From Eutreptiella sp. 'Long Island Sound 2002' (taxonomy: Eukaryota; Euglenozoa; Euglenophyceae; Eutreptiales; Eutreptiaceae), in NCBI GenBank assembly GCA_964036045.1, contig OZ038379.1, positions 77,500,138-77,564,137 on the forward strand: 64,000 bases of DNA, written 5' to 3'. Below the pieces are notes generated by a model that had not been told where the DNA came from, ran no database searches, and saw nothing but the letters and a program-made list of their open reading frames with translations. Positions 21,843 to 33,393 of the stretch are shown here, piece by piece. Each line of letters begins with the position of its first letter. Position 1 is the stretch's first letter. Position numbers and translations under genes: made by a program.

Positions 21843-23219
21843 ATGCCGCCCCCGGAATTCAGCCAGCCACCACCACACCCTGGGCCACTACATCGAGCAG
21901 AGCGCACGTCCACGCATATGAGCCGACGTCCCCGTGCCACCTACCCCGGCCAAACGCAAAACACGGTCATATTTGCGAACGCATCCGGCACGATGGGCCT
22001 CACACCGGCAGCTGGTGGGGCAGCGCTCGGACTACAGCCAAACGCAACAGGCCAACTGCGGCAGCACCACTTGACGGGGACCACCATCTTTGGGGCCTCC
22101 TTGCACGGGGAGCTGAAGACGCTAGCCCACATTGGGGACGCCGTTAGCACCATCACCAGAACACCGCAGGATCAACCACGCCACGTATGGGTCGTAATTG
22201 ACGCGGCAGTGGACTTCCAGTTCGCACGGCGGCTCGCCAGGCAGCCACTGCACAAGGCAACCAACTCCAGCCGGGGCACGCAGGCACTAGACCTGTGGGT
22301 AGCACTCCGGAACCTGCCAGGGCACATCGTCCTGCACCTGATAAAACAAGAGTCCCATCGCTACAGCTTGGGCAAGGGACACATGGACCTACATGCACAC
22401 AACCAACTGGCGGAGCACGTACGAACCCCGGATGAGCCCCCGCCGCACTACTACATGCACACACGCCTCGAGCACCTACCCCACGTTCCACACCCTGCGG
22501 AGCCGCCGCCCTTGGTGCCCGACGACGTGATCTACAATGACACGAGGCGGGCGTACCAGTACCGACTGCCTCTCCGAGCCATGGCCCACATCCAGGGCAG
22601 GCACGCCAACAACACCCTCATGACTCGCCTCCAACAGGAGTTACAAACGACGCTGTACTACTCGACCCTCGACTCGTCCCTGCTACCAGTACAACTACAA
22701 AAACGGCGCGCTCAGCTCCTGCTTGAGCAGGTGCCCCTACCCGACAAAGTGGCAGGGTGGTACGGCAGGAAGGTCATTGACACACCACCCGAGTACACCG
22801 TATGCCGGTGCCTCCTGCAAACATCGGAAACATGGGACTATTTCACGCGATGCCCACTAGCACAGGACAGAGGCCACCTGGCCACATGGAAACCGGAGGA
22901 GACGATCACGCAACATGCCGGATATGACCCGTCGACTCCGCCAGCCAACGAGGCACGACGCCTGATGCGGAAACCGGAGATCAAGGGAGCAGTGTTACGG
23001 GGGGCGGTACCCCTGGAGCTCTACGGAGTCATCGCTGACAATGCACCCGATACAAGGGCCACGGTGAGCCACATGCAGCTCGCGGCCATCAAACAAGCGG
23101 ACGCACAGCTGCAACATCGCGTCCAACTATACGCACAAGAGGCGCAGCACGCCCTGGACGACGAACGCAGCTACTATCACCTGCTCATACATTACCAATT
23201 GCTTCAGCCCACAGATTAG
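21843..23219 (+). CDS. LINE B RNase H and RT zinc-binding C-terminus, 458-codon open frame
   Basis: This is the longest credible LINE frame in the window. The residue-50 region has FANASGT, corresponding to the first RNase HI catalytic strand, with Asn instead of Asp. SLHGELKTL supplies the Glu near residue 88, VWVVIDAAVDFQ the second Asp near 119, and HMDLHAHNQLAEH the last near 185. A zinc-binding module of the RT-associated type follows near residues 320-345 (VCRCLLQTSETWDYFTRC), with Tyr where the family usually has His. It ends with TAG 23217-23219. The start is arbitrary, because in the intact element this would be the C-terminal part of one long ORF2. The first-Asp loss suggests weak or no RNase H activity. 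Confidence 0.75.
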   Translation: MPPPEFSQPPPHPGPLHRAERTSTHMSRRPRATYPGQTQNTVIFANASGTMGLTPAAGGAALGLQPNATGQLRQHHLTGTTIFGASLHGELKTLAHIGDAVSTITRTPQDQPRHVWVVIDAAVDFQFARRLARQPLHKATNSSRGTQALDLWVALRNLPGHIVLHLIKQESHRYSLGKGHMDLHAHNQLAEHVRTPDEPPPHYYMHTRLEHLPHVPHPAEPPPLVPDDVIYNDTRRAYQYRLPLRAMAHIQGRHANNTLMTRLQQELQTTLYYSTLDSSLLPVQLQKRRAQLLLEQVPLPDKVAGWYGRKVIDTPPEYTVCRCLLQTSETWDYFTRCPLAQDRGHLATWKPEETITQHAGYDPSTPPANEARRLMRKPEIKGAVLRGAVPLELYGVIADNAPDTRATVSHMQLAAIKQADAQLQHRVQLYAQEAQHALDDERSYYHLLIHYQLLQPTD

Positions 23220-23239
23220 AAAATTACCCTGGAGCCCCC

Positions 23240-24040
23240 ACGGGGCCGCAGCAACAGCACACATCGCGCCACACCACACAGCACAGTACACGGACCCACA
23301 GCACGCGCACCCCTGGACTCACTAGCCCCTACCCACTATTTCACACCCCCCTCAGGATGCCCACGGGCGAGGCCTCCCATCCGGACTGACCGGGGGAACC
23401 GTGCAACGTGTTCTCCGAGCCCAGGCTTCTCGGACATGACCTTGGCTGAGGCGGCACCGAGACACGGCACTGGTTCTGCAGCCGATGCGTAGTCAAACTA
23501 CACCAGTGGCCCATCTGCAGGCAGTGGTACCCCCTGTTCACCGGCGCGCCCCCCAGAGAGACCCAGGAGGAGGACCTTTCGATGGCCAGGATCAGGATGC
23601 TGGCCAGGCGGATTGTGTGGGCCCCCCACGACCACATCGGCACCGGGGGCAGCCCAGATGTTGAGTGGCTGGAGACGCTGGAGAGCCTGACGCCACAACC
23701 GGCCCGCCCTCCCCTGGCACCCGGCGCGCTGGCAGGTGCCAGAGGGCTAAAACTCAACGAACTGGGCCCCAGACCACGAGCCCTACAACACGGTGCTGCG
23801 GGGCAGCCTACCCCTCCCCGGCGAGCTACCGAGCACCTGGGACCTGAAGACCCTGAACATTGAAAACTACAGGGCCGTCACTGTCACCTGCTCCACCCGC
23901 CTCCCCTTCTCCTTCGGCTGGCACGTGGGGGATGCGGAATGCACACCTCGGTTTAGGTGCCCCAACAGTGCCCGAGTTTTGCGCGCCACTACGTGGACCA
24001 TTTGCCAGGGTGTGATAACTACCTGAGACCAGCTTTAGGT
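23240..24040 (+). pseudogene. LINE B 3' region continuing beyond the palindrome
   Basis: Open, coding-like sequence includes HWFCSRC, WPICRQWYPLF and ARIRMLARRIVWAPHD near 23460-23640. It crosses the palindrome boundary at 23894 and continues as STRLPFSFGWHVGDAECTP. Cys, His and Trp spacing hints at a metal-binding fold, but I recognise no family. The continuity across 23894 shows the right copy is the parental layout and the left copy is the truncated one. Near 24.00-24.12 kb the phrase ACTACCTGAGAC occurs twice. Confidence 0.45.
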
Positions 24041-24214
24041 TGTCCACATGCCCTACTTGGCTATTGTGCATCAATACCCGCACCTCGTGTCCTGGTTGTG
24101 TTACTACCTGAGACATGCCTCATGTAGCAGACATTGTTTTCTTGGTTCAGGCACTCATAAACATGTGCTTACTACTTCAACCTATCCTTTCTGTCCCAAC
24201 TTTTGTACATCACT

Positions 24215-24974
24215 ACCAGGACCAATATGGGCAATGGGGCTTGTCCGAGGAGCCCACAGCCACGAGTGGGGAGACCGCTTCTTCCGCAGTGGAGGCCTGC
24301 GCCCTGGCGACACCATCTACAGTCTCAAGGCGGCCCGGATGACGTGGAGGGAGATCCTCGTCCCCGACTGGCCACAACCTGTGGTTGAACGGTCCCATCA
24401 GCCACCCGTCCCCCCCCCACAGCCGACCAAATATGGAAACGCGGCAGTGGCAGAGGCAGCCCTTATCGTCGAGGCCCCGGCACACTACTGGTCCAGCTCC
24501 GACACCCCCAGCCGACCAGGTGGCTTCGACCCCAGCACAATCCCTTGGCGGGAAGCGTACCCCCAGTACGCCAGCACCCTCCCTTGGCGGGACCCGTACC
24601 CCCGGTACCCAAGCTCGTCCAGTGCGTCTATCTGGAGCCAGCCGAGGCCGCAAGACACGGCCAGGACCACGGGAGCTCCGTCACCATCACGGGCCGGCGC
24701 GACACTACCCACCAACAGCACAGCATCGCCTGGACTCCACCAGCGCACCACCACAGGGCGCAGCCGCCGGGGACCGGGGCGACCCCGCGCCTTCAACCGA
24801 GAAGGGGGGGCGCTCAGCACCACACGACGGCGGCGACGGAACCCCATGCCGGCGCAAGGCCTGAAAACCCCCCCCCGGCACCACGCACCCGCAAGCAACA
24901 GCCAGCCCAAGCCCCACGAGACACCAAGCTCCTCGAAACCCGACATCGGCCCACGGGCGGCATCACTCCCTTGA
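24215..24974 (+). pseudogene. Element E, N-terminal coding fragment of unknown family
   Basis: The first part (AHSHEWGDRFFRSGGLRPGD, then AARMTWREILVPDWPQP, about 24260-24375) uses a normal amino-acid mix and looks genuinely coding. Beyond that the sequence becomes Pro/Ser/Arg-rich low complexity with proline-rich repeats (TIPWREAYPQY and TLPWRDPYPRY). It may be the start of an ORF1-type RNA-binding protein. No zinc knuckle or RRM was recognised. Confidence 0.35.
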
Positions 24975-25299
24975 CCCGACCGCGGGCCGACCGGGAACCC
25001 TGCTCACACCGTCGCTCAACAGCCCGGCTGACAGCACCCGTACCACCCGTCAGCCCCCCGGCCCCAGGTCTGACCTCAACCCCGGCGCCAGCGCGTGCCA
25101 CGACCTCGCACGCCGATGCACCAGAAGTGACGCAGCGCCACGGGCCCCAGCCCACGGTGCCACAAAAACAGGCGCCAATACTGGCCCAAACCCTGGGCGG
25201 GGTGCGCCACCAGGCGACCACGGCTGGACCGACTGGCGTACTGGCCGCATAGAAGACGCAGCCAATAACCGACAAGGCGAGCCGTGCACCATCGGGAAC

Positions 25300-26926
25300 A
25301 CGCGACCCGAAGACTCACCCGGAGACACGGACCACGGGCGACACAGGTGCGCTGCCCACACCACCAGGCAGCCCACCAGGGGGTAACTCCATGGGGAACG
25401 CCGGGGGCGGGCCCCAGGAGGCGGCGGAAGGCGACAGTCAGGAAGGGCCGAACTCGCGGCGCGCCAAGCAAACAGCCGTCCTGGCCACAGAACAGGCAAC
25501 TGTCCCGGCTGCACACCTTGCTGTCCATGCACTGCCCGCGAACCCCCTCCGACACCGACCGACACCACCTGCCCAGGGGCCACGAGCCACTCGGGGACAG
25601 AACCGTTGAAGGACCGCGAGACACCGGGGACTGGCCGTCCCGGCACAGATGAAGAGAGTCCCAGGGACCCCAAGGAGCCAGTCCCCGGAGCGCACGCCGA
25701 ACAACACACTGGCAACGCCTACCCGCCAGCGTCCACACCCTTGGGTGACAGCGCCCACCACAGCGCTGCTGCAGACCAAGGCCCCGACGCCCGGGCACCG
25801 CCTGCTGCCTCCCCAGAAACGGCGGACGCCGCGGGGGGGGCACCATGCCCACAGGCCACCCGTCAGCCGAAGGCACAGATATGTACCGTCCGGACAACAG
25901 GGGGCACAGGACACACGGAGGCTGGAGGACGAGGGACAACGCAAATAGCCAACGATCCCCCTGTTGTGGTACATCAGGAACAGACGGAGGGGGCCATGGG
26001 TGACACTAACCCACCGCAACACGCAACCGCGGAAGAACGTGCACACCGCGATGCTACCACGAGCCCGGCACGAGAGGGAATGGTCAGCGATCCACCACCC
26101 GGAGCCCCGGAGACGGAGGACATCCTGGCATCGATCTTCGACGAGACTGCACCGACGGCAGGCCAGGGACCGCCAACGGACAGGCACCTCCACGACAATG
26201 AGTCCTTCAACGCCTTCATGGCGTCTTGCCGGGACGGGACCCCACCACCGGACCGGCAACCACATCCACGCCCCGGAAACGGCGCCACGCGGGGAGCTCA
26301 CTGCCCCTATGCGGGACGTTGCCTCCACATCCCACCATGCGCATCTTCGCCGCAACTATGCCGCCTTTGGGCCGATGGCCGTCACCCACACAACCACCAC
26401 TTGGGACAATCATGCAGGGAGGCGGCCCATGGAGGTGGCTAATCAACACCCGCGCACACAGGACATGCCAACTCGTGGGGCCCAGAGACCAGCAGCTGCC
26501 GGCACCCTCAGTGGGCCGACGGAGATGATGCCCCCTCGGACGGCCCGACCTTGGCGACGGGAGAGCCTGGACTACGCACAATCCGAAGAGGACGCCCAGC
26601 GCCACAGCGCGGAGACAGAACGCGCGGCGGCCCTTGACCTGGATCTGTGGCTCCCCCGGACCTCCGACATGGAGCAGCTAACCCTCCAGGTCCGGACGCG
26701 ATGGCTCCTCATAGACGTACACCAAATCAAGAACGGCACCGGCATCACGGCGGACGTCATCTTTGACAACCGCGAGGTGGGACACTCCCCACTCCCCACC
26801 ACGGAGCAGCCCAGCCAGTGGCGGTATGTAGCAACACGCCTTATGGCGTACATGGGGGCCTATACCCCAGGCAACCTAGACCGACTACACTGGCGGTGGC
26901 GGCACAGGGCGGCCCTCCGCATCTGA
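25300..26926 (+). pseudogene. Element E, low-complexity region ending in a conserved-looking domain
   Basis: Most of this span is open in several frames because the strand has few T residues, so openness alone is not evidence. The last 120 codons (about 26566-26926) differ. They contain SLDYAQSEEDAQRHSAETER, then LDLDLWLPRTSDMEQLTLQV, RTRWLLIDVHQIKNGTGIT and RYVATRLMAYMGAYTPGNLD, with hydrophobic periodicity and a normal composition. The family is unknown. It ends with TGA 26924-26926, and a new frame begins at once. Confidence 0.35.
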
Positions 26927-26932
26927 GAGGCT

Positions 26933-29122
26933 GTGGTCCGACACAACATCTCGACGTTGCGGACCCCCGGTCCCCGGGGACCACCCGCCCCGGGCAGGGC
27001 CACGGGGCGCCAGCGCCAGCGGTCCCGGACGACCCAGGGACCCCTGAGACAGATGGCAGGCACCAGCCACTTGGAAAGCCCGCACAGACAACCCCCTAAT
27101 GTGGCACCCCCATGCAGTCCACAGCGGAGCCCCCTCCAGCCGTTCACCCACCCCCGACCATACCACGGCGCTCAGCACGCCCAGGTAACGGAAACCGGAC
27201 GACAATCACCTCCGACACCGAAACCTCCACGGGGGTCCTGGGGGTTGGCGGGCACCCAGAGCCAAAGTCGCACACCGCCCTCAGCAACGCCGCGGGTGAC
27301 CTTCTATGATGACAGCGACAACAGCCATGACGGACCCGGCGGGAGACAACGCCGGCAAATGTCAGCCACAGCCGGGCCCCAGCGACGACCCAAAAGGCCC
27401 CAGACAGAGAGAACAAAAATATCCACCATTCTCCCACTCACCGAACGGGCGCGCCTGGTAGCGCTCAGCGTGCGCGCCGACACGGCGGAGGCCGCTGTGT
27501 CCAGCGCTTCCGCCGCCCCCTCACACGCACAGACGAGCGTCACTGCACCAAGGCCACACAAACCATCGGCGGCCCCACGTGGGGCGACCCCGATCTCAAC
27601 AGAGAGTCTGTCCGCCCGTCACGCGGCAGCGACCCGCCACAGCCCCACAAGACCAACAAGAGCACCCACACTGGCCATCACGCACACCACCACACGCAGC
27701 AGGGGGGGCACAGGGCTGCGAGATGGGAGCACGGCAACCAATGCGACTACAACACAGCCAACCATGACCACGCAGGTCCCGCTAAGCAACCCCGACACTG
27801 AACACGCCGAATTCCCTACCCTGGCCGCAATGCAGGCGCGATCCACAGGCTCAGTGCTACACCAGCACGACAAGACCGGCGACACGGGCCAAGGCACTGG
27901 TCCAGCGATGACGGAGAACCCAGAATCGAAGAAGCCGGAGGCCATCCCATCTCCTACCTCACGCCCCAGCCCGGCACCCGCACGGCCTCGGCCCGCCGCA
28001 GAACAAATGCACACGGAACCCGACAACAGCGCATCAGGGGACACTCCCTCGCCCGGCATCCCTGCGGCCCGGGACAGGGCGATCATGCCCCCCCAGCCCC
28101 CCAGGCCACCGCAATCAGGAGAGCCCCCGGGCCTGGAGGAACTGAGGAGGCCATACGACGTCTACCACAGCACGCCCTCGCACAACCTGTTAGGCGCCCT
28201 CCGGGCGCACTTCCACGACGTCCGCCCCGAACGGCGATTCGCAGCGGCCCTCCTCCCACATGGAGCTACCAACATCTGCGTACGGCAACTCCAGGCGCTT
28301 CTCATCCCAGGAAAACGCACCCCAAACGACCTCATCGACTTGTGGATCTGGTCCTTCAACCACCAACAGCCAGACCAGGGGCTGATATGGGTCCCGCACC
28401 CTGACTGGGCACACACGCTCATCGCCCCACCGACCGACCCCCGAGCTGCACCGAGCCCCGGACGCCCGACGCGAACCGCGCCGCAAGTGAACGCGGACGC
28501 CCTCAACATCCCACCGTACCAGGGCCTCGCGTACTGGGAAAGCAGGACAGCCCCAGAGAGGGGGCAGAACCTCCGGGCGATGATGGAGCGATACGCGCAG
28601 AGCCTGGGGCCAGAGCCACACGCGGAGCCTCTGGCGCGTAGCATCCCCAGCACCGTCGCCATGGTAGTATTGGAGAACGGCGACTACTAGCAGGTGAGGA
28701 TCACGCCGCGACCGCTGGAACCCCGCCGGGACTTGGAGGCCGTTGACTCCATGCTCCCCAGGGACATGGACCTGCCGCATGGCCCCACCCCCTTGCTCCC
28801 GGGCCGGCCCCCAGACCTACTGACGGCCATCGTGTCCGGCAGGGCCGGCATCTGGCACCCGAGAAATGCCCTCTACTTCCTGTGCGGGTGGGCCCAACAG
28901 ATATGGCAGCAGACCAAAAAGTGGTCAGCGACATGGAGGTTCCACCTGGATGGCCGCAACAGGCGGGGATCATCCCGCCCCGCGACCGGGCGAACCCCCC
29001 AACCACGGAAGATTTGTGCCCCGTCTTCGCGATCCACCAGATCTGAACATTGGCGGCGGGACAGGTGTCACCCGCTATCCTCACGGAGCAAGAAGCACAA
29101 GCAGCACATGCGGCCCTTGTGA
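26933..29122 (+). pseudogene. Element E, large frame with C-terminal domain, possible Ulp1-type protease
   Basis: A 585-codon frame (no ATG at its start) ends at TAG 28688-28690 and then continues in the same frame to 29122. The first 370 codons are Pro/Thr/Arg-rich. From about 28140 a folded domain begins: HNLLGALRAHFHDVRPERRF, ICVRQLQALLIPGKRTPNDL, DLWIWSFNHQQPDQGLIWVP, then MVVLENGDY-stop-QVRITP. The order L-x2-LL-x-G-x4-ND-x-I-x2-W, then a short strand, is reminiscent of Ulp1/C48 cysteine proteases that some LINE clades encode. The expected catalytic His and Cys were not located, so this is a weak suggestion. Confidence 0.35.
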
Positions 29123-31510
29123 GCAAGATCTTCGCCGCACTCCGCACCGCCCTTGTCCGGCATCCGGGTAACCCCACGATGCCTTCACCAACGACGGGCC
29201 ACAACCCAGACCCCCCCGAGGGAAACACGGGGATCGGCAAGACCGCTACCATACAACCCCGGCGACCACAAGGCCACATGACCCGACCGACGAGACCACC
29301 GCCCCGCCCGCCCACCAGGGTGGGGCACTGATGTGGCACCATTCGGACCACCTCAACACAACCCCACCCCCTGCACACAGGAGCTTCGGATGTTCCGCTA
29401 CGGCGCATGCCCGTGAGATGCCGATGACAACCGGTCCCACATGGTGTGCAACACGAGGTCCCGAGGGGACCCGCGACCTATCAAGCGCACCCGTCAGGTG
29501 CGCTGGTCAGGCAGATTGCGGCCCGGGAACGCCAAGAACGCTATACAAAACTGCACGCGCCACACAGTACGCCCTGGACCCGCGAACACTGCCACGGCGT
29601 GTCCAGGTACCAGACGGTGCAAGGGACCAGCCAACTACAGCACAGTTTTCTCCAGCATGTCCTTCGGATGGAGCACTCCCTTGAAGGGCCCAAATATTAA
29701 CGCCATTGCGAGGCGAAGCGCGACACACCAATAGGCTCCCTAACGCTGAGACGCGGGGGCCACCGCGCGGGTATGCCCGGAACACCGCCAAGACAGACCA
29801 GCGCATTGCACTGCGAGGCGTGCCCACCTCCGTAGCCCAGCTGCCAGGCCCCCTCTTCTGTTCTGGACAAGGTCAGACGTGGAGTCCATATGGGGAAACG
29901 CCTTGGCCCAGCAAGCCACACACCCACTAACCCGCCGTCAACGCCGGCAACGCTCAGAAAAGTTACATCCGATGACCGTCCACACGCGTAACCTTCAGGA
30001 ACGTTATCCAATCGGACGCAGTAACGAAGACCGAGTAAGCCAGGGACATGAAGGCCACAAGCTCCACAGGGCTGCTGTCCAGACCAATACCGGCCCAACG
30101 TGCCCTAAGGCCCTAAGACACCGGCACAACCGAGCCAGGGCTGCACGGCGCACGCGCACGGGCGCGGGGGAGGCACAAAGTGATGTGGGGATGCAAAGAT
30201 CCGAGAAGTCCGGGGGAGGGACGGGAGGAACACTCCAGGGGGCACAAACCACCACACGCACCAGGTGCCCCGAGACTCCCCTGTGGAGCATTGGGGGACA
30301 TCGACTGGACGGGCATTGCCACCGACGGTGTTGTACATGGGCTACAAACCCATGGGGACACGGGGGCAACGACGCCGGCATGAACCAAGTCAAGGGGGAT
30401 ATGGAGTTGTGCATGCAGCGCGGGCATGACAGCAGGGGCAAGCAGACCGGCACTTTCTTGGCAGGGGCCGGCCACAGCATGAAGCAACCGGTCAGCATAC
30501 GCAGACCGCCACGTACGACAGGACAACCACAACCACATCAAGGGCCATTCAACGCGGCCATATGGGCAACCACCGGCTGCAGCGTGGCGGGCCCATCGGC
30601 GAACACAACGACAGCAAGGTGACTAGCATAACCATACGCCAACCACACAACTACGGGAACGCTAACGTTAGCAGACCTCACACAAACAAACTACCAACAC
30701 CAATTACTCACCAAGACAGACCACGCAAGTGCCGACCCGTGCACGAGGAGCCAAACTCCCAACAGGTTGTCTGCGCGACGACGCAGGACGCGCCGACGCC
30801 GGCGGCAGACCCAACAGCGAATGAGCCGACCATACGGCGACTAACACCACAATGCACCAACCACCCAACAATAAACAGACCACACGCAAGCCGGCCAACA
30901 CCATACCAGCCGGACATGCAAGGCTCAAAACGAGAACGGCGTCCCACGGGTTGGCGACACCATGGAGCGCAACGCGCGCAGACGACCATACCCACGGACA
31001 CAACAGAACACCGCAACTCTGCCATTATGCAACCAACCAACCAACGGCAACGAACTACTTCGATCCCCCGGCCCCCCGGGAGAGCGCAAGTTCGACCGAG
31101 TCAGGAGGCGTGAGTACGCGTCACGGCATGCAAGTCCCGCAGCACGTGCTTCTTCAAGTAGTCTCACGCCCACAGAAAACCAACCCAGGTTGGGGCGCGT
31201 GCAGGATAAGGCCTCTGGCCCGGCCCCTGGCCCCTGGGCCCCGGAATCCGGGTGTCGATGAGGAGATGCGATGGGCCACCCCACCTATCATCCGCCCAAA
31301 GGAGAGCGATGTGAGACCTCGGTCGAACATGGGTTACGTCTCTAGGCAGAACCCAATGGAGGGTACTTCTCGCGTCGACCGACCCTTCTCCCACATGGGG
31401 GAGCCGCTTTGTGGGTGCACGTGACATAGGGCCGTGGCTGGTTGAGCCAAAGCCCCTTGGTAAGACCCCCTTCCCGGGCAACCCCAGTCCCGAGATGATC
31501 TACCTACCTA
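29123..31510 (+). other. Element E 3' part: T-poor, mostly non-coding
   Basis: No domain is recognised. Several short frames overlap because of the composition. T depletion weakens after about 31.1 kb. The last 300 bases (31200-31510) have normal composition and look like a LINE 3' untranslated region, ending in the tail. Confidence 0.45.
31498..31510 (+). repeat. LINE-type 3' tail, about three CTAC units
   Basis: ATCTACCTACCTATC closes element E. The same tail type, with five units, ends insertion G at 55962-55982. Confidence 0.6.
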
Positions 31511-33383
31511 TCTGTGCCATTTTGGGTCAAGGCATCGTGAAAGAATTTTTTGAACCCCTTTTTCTCACGGTTAGCAAAGCCATCATACTCGGGGGTAAAG
31601 GATTGATGCTCAAAAAAATATTCACCAATACTGCTACCATAAGGAAGGTCTCTAGGACCAGGCCCTGCCATTGTGCGAGCTCTACCGCCTATACCCGATT
31701 TCTCCACCCTCTTTCCCGTGACTCCCATCGTCCTTGACCTCACCAGTGCTTCCATGTTTCACAAAATCCAAAATCCAAACAAATCCTGTAGGTGCCCTTG
31801 GCAACCGTTGCAATAAAATCCGAACACTTGATAAATAAATTCGAATGAACTTGACCAAAGCAGTTGAAATCTTTGGTAACCAAATTGAGTTGAGGGTCTC
31901 CTCATCAATACATGGGCATGATCATGGAGAGGTGACAAATGATGACAAAGGTGGGCAAGAGGAGAGGAAGAAACAGAAGTAGAACTAAAGCCCTGCAATA
32001 GGATATGTGATTGTCGAAGACGATGTTGCATCCCTACTCCAAGAGTCCATTTTATATACCATGCACGTTTGACCTATGTGTTCCTTTATGGACACGTGAC
32101 GCCATGCTAGCACGACCGCGATGCAACACATTAGGAAAATGACATTGACTCATGGGATCACGCATCGCACAATGACATCCAAAAACTCCATATTGTACAT
32201 GGCAAAACACAAAGCAATGATACACAACACAATGGCATCAGCGGATCCAACATGAGTGTGACCCCACATGGCCCATCATCATCCTTGCCTACAAGCCGGC
32301 AAAACTGGAATCGACAAATATGAGAAATCGTTTCACCGTGGATCAAGCATGACACCATGGCCTCCATGAACACAAGGTACAGCATGGCCGGATACATGAC
32401 TTGTCCACACTCATGAATCACCAATGATCACATATACAGATCTTGCAATGAGGATCACTAAGTATGAGTCAGGAGAGTGACCTCACGGCAATGTCTCACA
32501 CCTGGCATGTGTGACACATCACATGTATCCTCATGCTGGCAATGCCTCGGTACTTTACACCGAACGCCGGGTGCCCATCACTCAGCAATAACATACACAA
32601 TGGCCAGCAGGTCAATAATCTTGGCGGGTTTACTTGCATTAAGAAGGGCCAGCCCACCAAACCACCTGTTTAGTGTATGCTACATACTAATTGCTGGGCT
32701 CCTGCGGTTAGTGTCGCGAGCCAAAGGCACAAATAAAGTGCAAAGCCAACACACGACATATACCTCATGCCCTCACACGGTTGGACATGCTACTCAGTGC
32801 CATCATCTGGTGCCTACTTGCTTGGGAACCAAAGGCATAGACAATCACAAACGTCAGGTGCATTAGAAACAATCCACACATGGACATGTAAACCCAATGT
32901 TGCCTATTTGCATGTTCGTGTGACACCAAACCAGTTTAAATCATGCTACTTAGAGAGAGATTGGGTAAGAGTGCTTGGGTAAGAAGATGCCCCGGGTCAG
33001 ATGAAGAGACCTAGACCTGGCCTGCAGAGTGAGTGCACAAAATTAGATATCCCGGGTTCAATGAGAGCAAATCCATGGTGAGATTGTCCTATCCCAAAGA
33101 GAGATAGTCCAGCCTCAAAGAGAGATGGTCCCGCTGCAATCCAGGCCTTGAATAGGATGGTCCCGTCCCAATCCATGCCCGGAGAGACAGGCTAACCAAT
33201 CCATGGCCCAGGAGAGAGGTCCTAACCAATCCATGGCCCACCAGAGAGAACCTGACCAAAACCCAATCCGGAGAGCATGCATGGGGAGAGAACGTTTCGC
33301 CTAACCATGACCCAGGAGAGCATTCATGCACTTGGGGTGGGAATCCACAACCTTGACCGAGGATTATCCCTATATCCAATTGC
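31511..33383. other. Gene-free stretch
   Basis: About 1.9 kb with balanced base composition and frequent stops in all frames. I see no domain, tRNA or element end except the weak tandem repeat at 33085-33330. This may be old unique or heavily decayed sequence. Confidence 0.6.
33085..33330. repeat. Degenerate tandem repeat around GAGAG...CCAATCCATGG
   Basis: GAGAGA-type starts and the phrase TAACCAATCCATGGCCCA recur at roughly 40-base spacing (for example near 33190 and 33222) with many differences. Confidence 0.45.
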
Positions 33384-33393
33384 CAAATTAAGT
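33384..33393. repeat. Target-site duplication CAAATTAAGT, left copy
   Basis: Identical to 34980-34989. The two copies bracket insertion F. Confidence 0.75.

Larger units (their letters stand above)
15298..23894. repeat. Right arm of the giant inverted repeat (8.60 kb)
   Basis: Reverse complement of 5943-14623. The inner boundary lies at GGATTTTGGTGTTTGCC (15297-15313). The outer boundary lies at 23894, where the left arm meets element A while the right arm continues in open LINE sequence. The arms differ by scattered substitutions and two indels of 24 and 59 bases, so they are not an exact mirror. Confidence 0.95.
24200..31510 (+). mobile_element. LINE-like element E with T-poor sense strand and (CTAC)n tail
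   Basis: Sense polarity is given by the 3' tetranucleotide tail at 31498-31510 and by the T-depleted plus strand. The 7.3-kb body has fragments of coding-quality sequence (listed separately) but no RT. No flanking duplication was found because the 5' limit is unclear. It resembles the 5' half of a LINE (ORF1 side) joined to a LINE 3' end, possibly by internal deletion. Relationship to LINE B directly upstream is unknown. Confidence 0.5.

Noticed and set aside
31411-31470. Dinoflagellate spliced-leader-like sequence (GGTTGAGCCAAAG on the plus strand)
   Set aside because: Only about ten bases are loosely similar in reverse complement, and the rest of the leader is absent. Not enough to assign lineage.
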